From Chloroflexota bacterium (GTDB taxonomy: Bacteria; Chloroflexota; Dormibacteria; Dormibacterales; Dormibacteraceae): a DNA stretch of 15,988 nt. Shown piece after piece: positions 14,232 through 15,988 of this stretch. The stretch covers positions 1 through 15,988 of the forward strand of contig VBJR01000120.1 of NCBI GenBank assembly GCA_005880175.1. The letters are read 5' to 3'. The notes below the pieces were generated by a model. That model was not told the origin of the DNA and did no database searches. It was given only the letters and a program-made list of their open reading frames with translations. How positions within the stretch are numbered: the stretch's first letter is position 1; every line of letters begins with the position of its first letter. The translations under genes and the position numbers were made by a program.

Positions 14232-14260
14232 GGCCATGCGTCCGGGACGGACGCATGGCC
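14232..14260 (-). terminator. Hairpin terminator after the aminotransferase gene
   Basis: A perfect 13-bp inverted repeat, GGCCATGCGTCCG (14232-14244) and CGGACGCATGGCC (14248-14260), with a three-base loop. It begins 24 bases past the aminotransferase stop on the minus strand and precedes the predicted promoter of the terpene operon, so it would separate the two units. Confidence 0.65.
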
Positions 14261-14284
14261 GTCGAGCGCCGGCGGGCGCCGCGC

Positions 14285-15316
14285 TCAGCGCTGGCTGGCC
14301 AGGTACTCCGACGTCGCGCGCAGGTAGAGGTCCACGACGCCCGGCTCGGCCGCCCGGCCCATGTGGCCGACCCGGAACGCCTTGCCGGCCAGGTCGCCCA
14401 GGGCCGCGCCCAGGCGCAGGCCCCGCTCGTGCGCGAGCCACTCGATGTAGTCGTGGACGTCCATCCCGGGCATCGCCCACACGGCGGTGGTGATCGGGGC
14501 CGCGTACGCCTCCGGGATGACCATCTCGAACCCCAGCTCGCGCAGGCCGTCCCGGACCCGGGCGGCGGCCCGGGCGATGCGGGCCTGGTGCGCCTCGAGG
14601 CCCCGCTCCAGGACCTCCTCGAGGGCCGCGGCCAGGGCCACGCACACGTTGCTGGGCATGGTGGTGGGGCTCGGGTGCCAGCCCGCCCACATGTCGCCGT
14701 AGCGGCGCCACGTGGCCAGGTTCAGGTACCAGCCCCCGATCTTGCGGCGGCCGTCGTCCACGGCCGCCCAGCCGCGCGGGCCGACGGCGATCGGGGCGAC
14801 CCCGACCGGCGCGCCCAGGCACTTGTTGCCCACCCCGGCGCACAGGTCGATGCCCCAGGCGTCCATCTCCAGCGGGACACCGCCCAGCGAGGCGACCGCG
14901 TCCACGACCGTCAGCAGGCCGCGGCCGCTGGCCAGCTCGCACAGCTCGCGCACCGGGTTGAGCAGGCCCAGGCTCGTCTCGTGGTGGACCACGGCGAACG
15001 CGCGGGCGGCCGGGTGCCGCTCGATCGCGCCGGCCAGGTCCTCGGGCCGGATCGGCTCGCGCTCGCCGACCAGCACCTCGTCGCCGGCGGCGAGCGCGCT
15101 GGCGAGGCACGTCTCCAGCGCCGCCGTGCCGGGACCGAACAGCAGCACCACGTCGCCGGCGGTCCCGAAGATCCCGGCGAGGTCGGACGTCAGGCGGTGG
15201 TACAGCTCCACCCACTCGTCGCCGTAGTGGGGGGGCACGGGTCTTGCCAGTGCCGTGAGCACCTCGCTGCTCACCGACACCGGACCTGGAATCAGCAGCG
15301 TCTCTGGCACCCTCAT
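14285..15316 (-). CDS. PLP-dependent class V aminotransferase (alanine/serine-glyoxylate type), interior segment missing
   Basis: A 343-residue fold-type I PLP enzyme of the alanine-glyoxylate/serine-glyoxylate aminotransferase group. Visible are the start motif LLIPGPVSVS, GPGTAALE (61-68), HHETSLGLLNP, the ring-binding aspartate D139 (VVDAVASLGG) and the Schiff-base lysine K165 (GVGNKCLGAPVG), with HPSPTTMPSN and a normal C-terminal domain. After DEVLVG (79-84) the family normally has about 28 more residues (xGxFGxRWxEIAxxxGAxVxxV) before the EPIRPEDL region; here it goes directly on to EREPIRPEDL. That segment contains the aromatic residue that stacks on PLP (Trp108 of human AGT), so activity is in doubt. 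The family average of about 370-380 residues agrees with a loss. ATG 15316 is 27 bases from the divergent LLM gene. The physiological substrate is unknown. Confidence 0.8.
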   Translation of the reverse strand: MRVPETLLIPGPVSVSSEVLTALARPVPPHYGDEWVELYHRLTSDLAGIFGTAGDVVLLFGPGTAALETCLASALAAGDEVLVGEREPIRPEDLAGAIERHPAARAFAVVHHETSLGLLNPVRELCELASGRGLLTVVDAVASLGGVPLEMDAWGIDLCAGVGNKCLGAPVGVAPIAVGPRGWAAVDDGRRKIGGWYLNLATWRRYGDMWAGWHPSPTTMPSNVCVALAAALEEVLERGLEAHQARIARAAARVRDGLRELGFEMVIPEAYAAPITTAVWAMPGMDVHDYIEWLAHERGLRLGAALGDLAGKAFRVGHMGRAAEPGVVDLYLRATSEYLASQR

Positions 15317-15326
15317 CGCAAGGCCG

Positions 15327-15336
15327 AGCCTACACT
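15327..15336. promoter_or_regulatory. Overlapping divergent -10 boxes
   Basis: TACACT (15331-15336, +) ends seven bases before ATG 15344, and TAGGCT (15332-15327, -) ends ten bases before ATG 15316. The two boxes share the TA at 15331-15332, so polymerase could occupy only one direction at a time. Both predict near-leaderless messages. Confidence 0.45.
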
Positions 15337-15343
15337 CCCCTGG

Positions 15344-15988
15344 ATGACGCAGCGGCTTCGTTTCGGCCTGTGCACGGACCAGAACCTGCCCTGGGAGAAG
15401 ACGCTGGAGCGCTGGCGTCTCTTCGAGCGGCTCGGGTTCGACAGCGCGTGGGACTGCGACCACTACGTCCAGCCGAGCCGGCCGGACGGGCCCTACTTCG
15501 AGGGCTGGACGCTGCTGGCCGCGCTGGCCGCCCGCACCGAGCGGATCCGGGTGGGCGTGCTCGTCAGCAGCAACACGTTCCGCCACCCGGCGCTGCTGGC
15601 CAAGGAGGCGGTCACGGTGGACCACGTCTCCGGCGGCCGGCTGGAGCTGGGCCTGGGGGCGGGCTGGTACGAGCCCGAGCACGCGATGTACGGCCTCGAG
15701 TTCCCGCCCCCGCGTGAGCTGGTGGACCGGTTCCGCGAGGCGGTCGAGATCGTGGACAGCCTGCTCCGGAACGAGCTCACGACGTACGAGGGCCGGCACT
15801 ACCAGCTGCGCGACGCGGCGTTCCGGCCGGGCCCGATCCAGCGCCCGCGGCCGCCGCTGACGCTCGGCGCGCACGGCCCGCGCATGCTCCGCATCGTGGC
15901 CCGCTACGCGGACGCCTGGAACTCGTTCGGGACGACCGAGCAGATCCGGTCCCGCGGCGCGATCCTGGACGAGGCGTGCGCGGCGATC
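15344..15988 (+). CDS. LLM-class F420/flavin-dependent oxidoreductase (3' end missing)
   Basis: The first 215 codons of a luciferase-like monooxygenase; the frame is open at the window edge. Family features in order: LRFGLCTDQNLPWEKTLERW, FERLGFDSAWDCDHY, AARTERIRVGVLVSSNTFRHPALLAKEAVTVDHVSGGRLELGLGAGW, then PLTLGAHGPRMLRIVARYADAWNSFG. These are typical of actinobacterial F420-dependent LLM enzymes with a TIM-barrel fold; F420 rather than FMN use is inferred from the subgroup. The substrate is unknown. ATG 15344 has no ribosome site; a TAnnnT box seven bases away suggests a leaderless message. The aminotransferase gene is divergent, with a 27-bp gap. Confidence 0.87.
   Translation, partial: MTQRLRFGLCTDQNLPWEKTLERWRLFERLGFDSAWDCDHYVQPSRPDGPYFEGWTLLAALAARTERIRVGVLVSSNTFRHPALLAKEAVTVDHVSGGRLELGLGAGWYEPEHAMYGLEFPPPRELVDRFREAVEIVDSLLRNELTTYEGRHYQLRDAAFRPGPIQRPRPPLTLGAHGPRMLRIVARYADAWNSFGTTEQIRSRGAILDEACAAI

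Noticed and set aside
14262..14286. GAGCGC ... GCGCTC inverted repeat at the aminotransferase stop as a second terminator
   Set aside because: Only six bases pair, it overlaps the stop codon, and the perfect 13-bp hairpin directly downstream is the better candidate.
1..15988. CRISPR arrays, insertion sequences, integrases, rRNA, replication origin
   Set aside because: No regularly spaced repeats, transposase or integrase motifs, terminal inverted repeats, rRNA stretches or DnaA-box clusters were seen.

Overview
The window is very GC-rich, with codon third positions almost entirely G or C in most genes. GTG starts, TAnnnT-type -10 boxes close to start codons, an F420-type luciferase-like oxidoreductase and an encapsulin-linked 2-methylisoborneol (2-MIB) cluster all point to an actinobacterium. 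A Streptomyces-like or Thermoleophilia-like soil organism fits, but the exact lineage is inference.

Left part (1-4.7 kb). It opens with the 3' part of a secreted HExxE protein carrying a DUF11 domain, then a small overlapping pair (antibiotic-monooxygenase-like and YciI-like). Two secreted polysaccharide hydrolases follow, facing each other: a GH28 polygalacturonase and a GH64 beta-1,3-glucanase with an N-terminal F5/8C-type carbohydrate-binding domain. A perfect 14-bp hairpin with a UCCG loop separates them. Each has a promoter-like TTGTCA box followed by a palindromic operator. The GH64 promoter region holds two identical 14-bp LacI-type operators 40 bp apart.

Middle part (4.7-8.8 kb). This is a patchwork of small accessory genes: an AhpD-fold protein with a small partner, a DUF1989 protein, a VapBC-like toxin-antitoxin pair, an alpha/beta hydrolase divergent from a TetR regulator with tandem operators between them, and a tRNA-Gly(GCC). 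Codon use looks less GC-extreme than in the flanks.

Right part (8.9-14.1 kb). One compact five-gene operon on the minus strand, in transcription order: polyprenyl diphosphate synthase, IspH, EshA-type family 2B encapsulin shell, 2-MIB synthase, GPP C2-methyltransferase. Gene gaps are 8, 13, -8 and 11 bp. As inferred, IspH makes IPP and DMAPP, the prenyl synthase condenses them, the methyltransferase adds C2-methyl to GPP, the cyclase makes 2-MIB, and the shell protein encloses the cyclase, probably through its N-terminal tail. Beyond it lie a class V (alanine-glyoxylate type) aminotransferase and the 5' part of an LLM-class flavin oxidoreductase, divergent over only 27 bp.

The most unusual observation is that three unrelated genes (ABM-like, polyprenyl synthase, aminotransferase) each appear to lack one interior segment of about 24-30 residues, in frame, at functionally important places. 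This was judged from memory of the families and needs an alignment.
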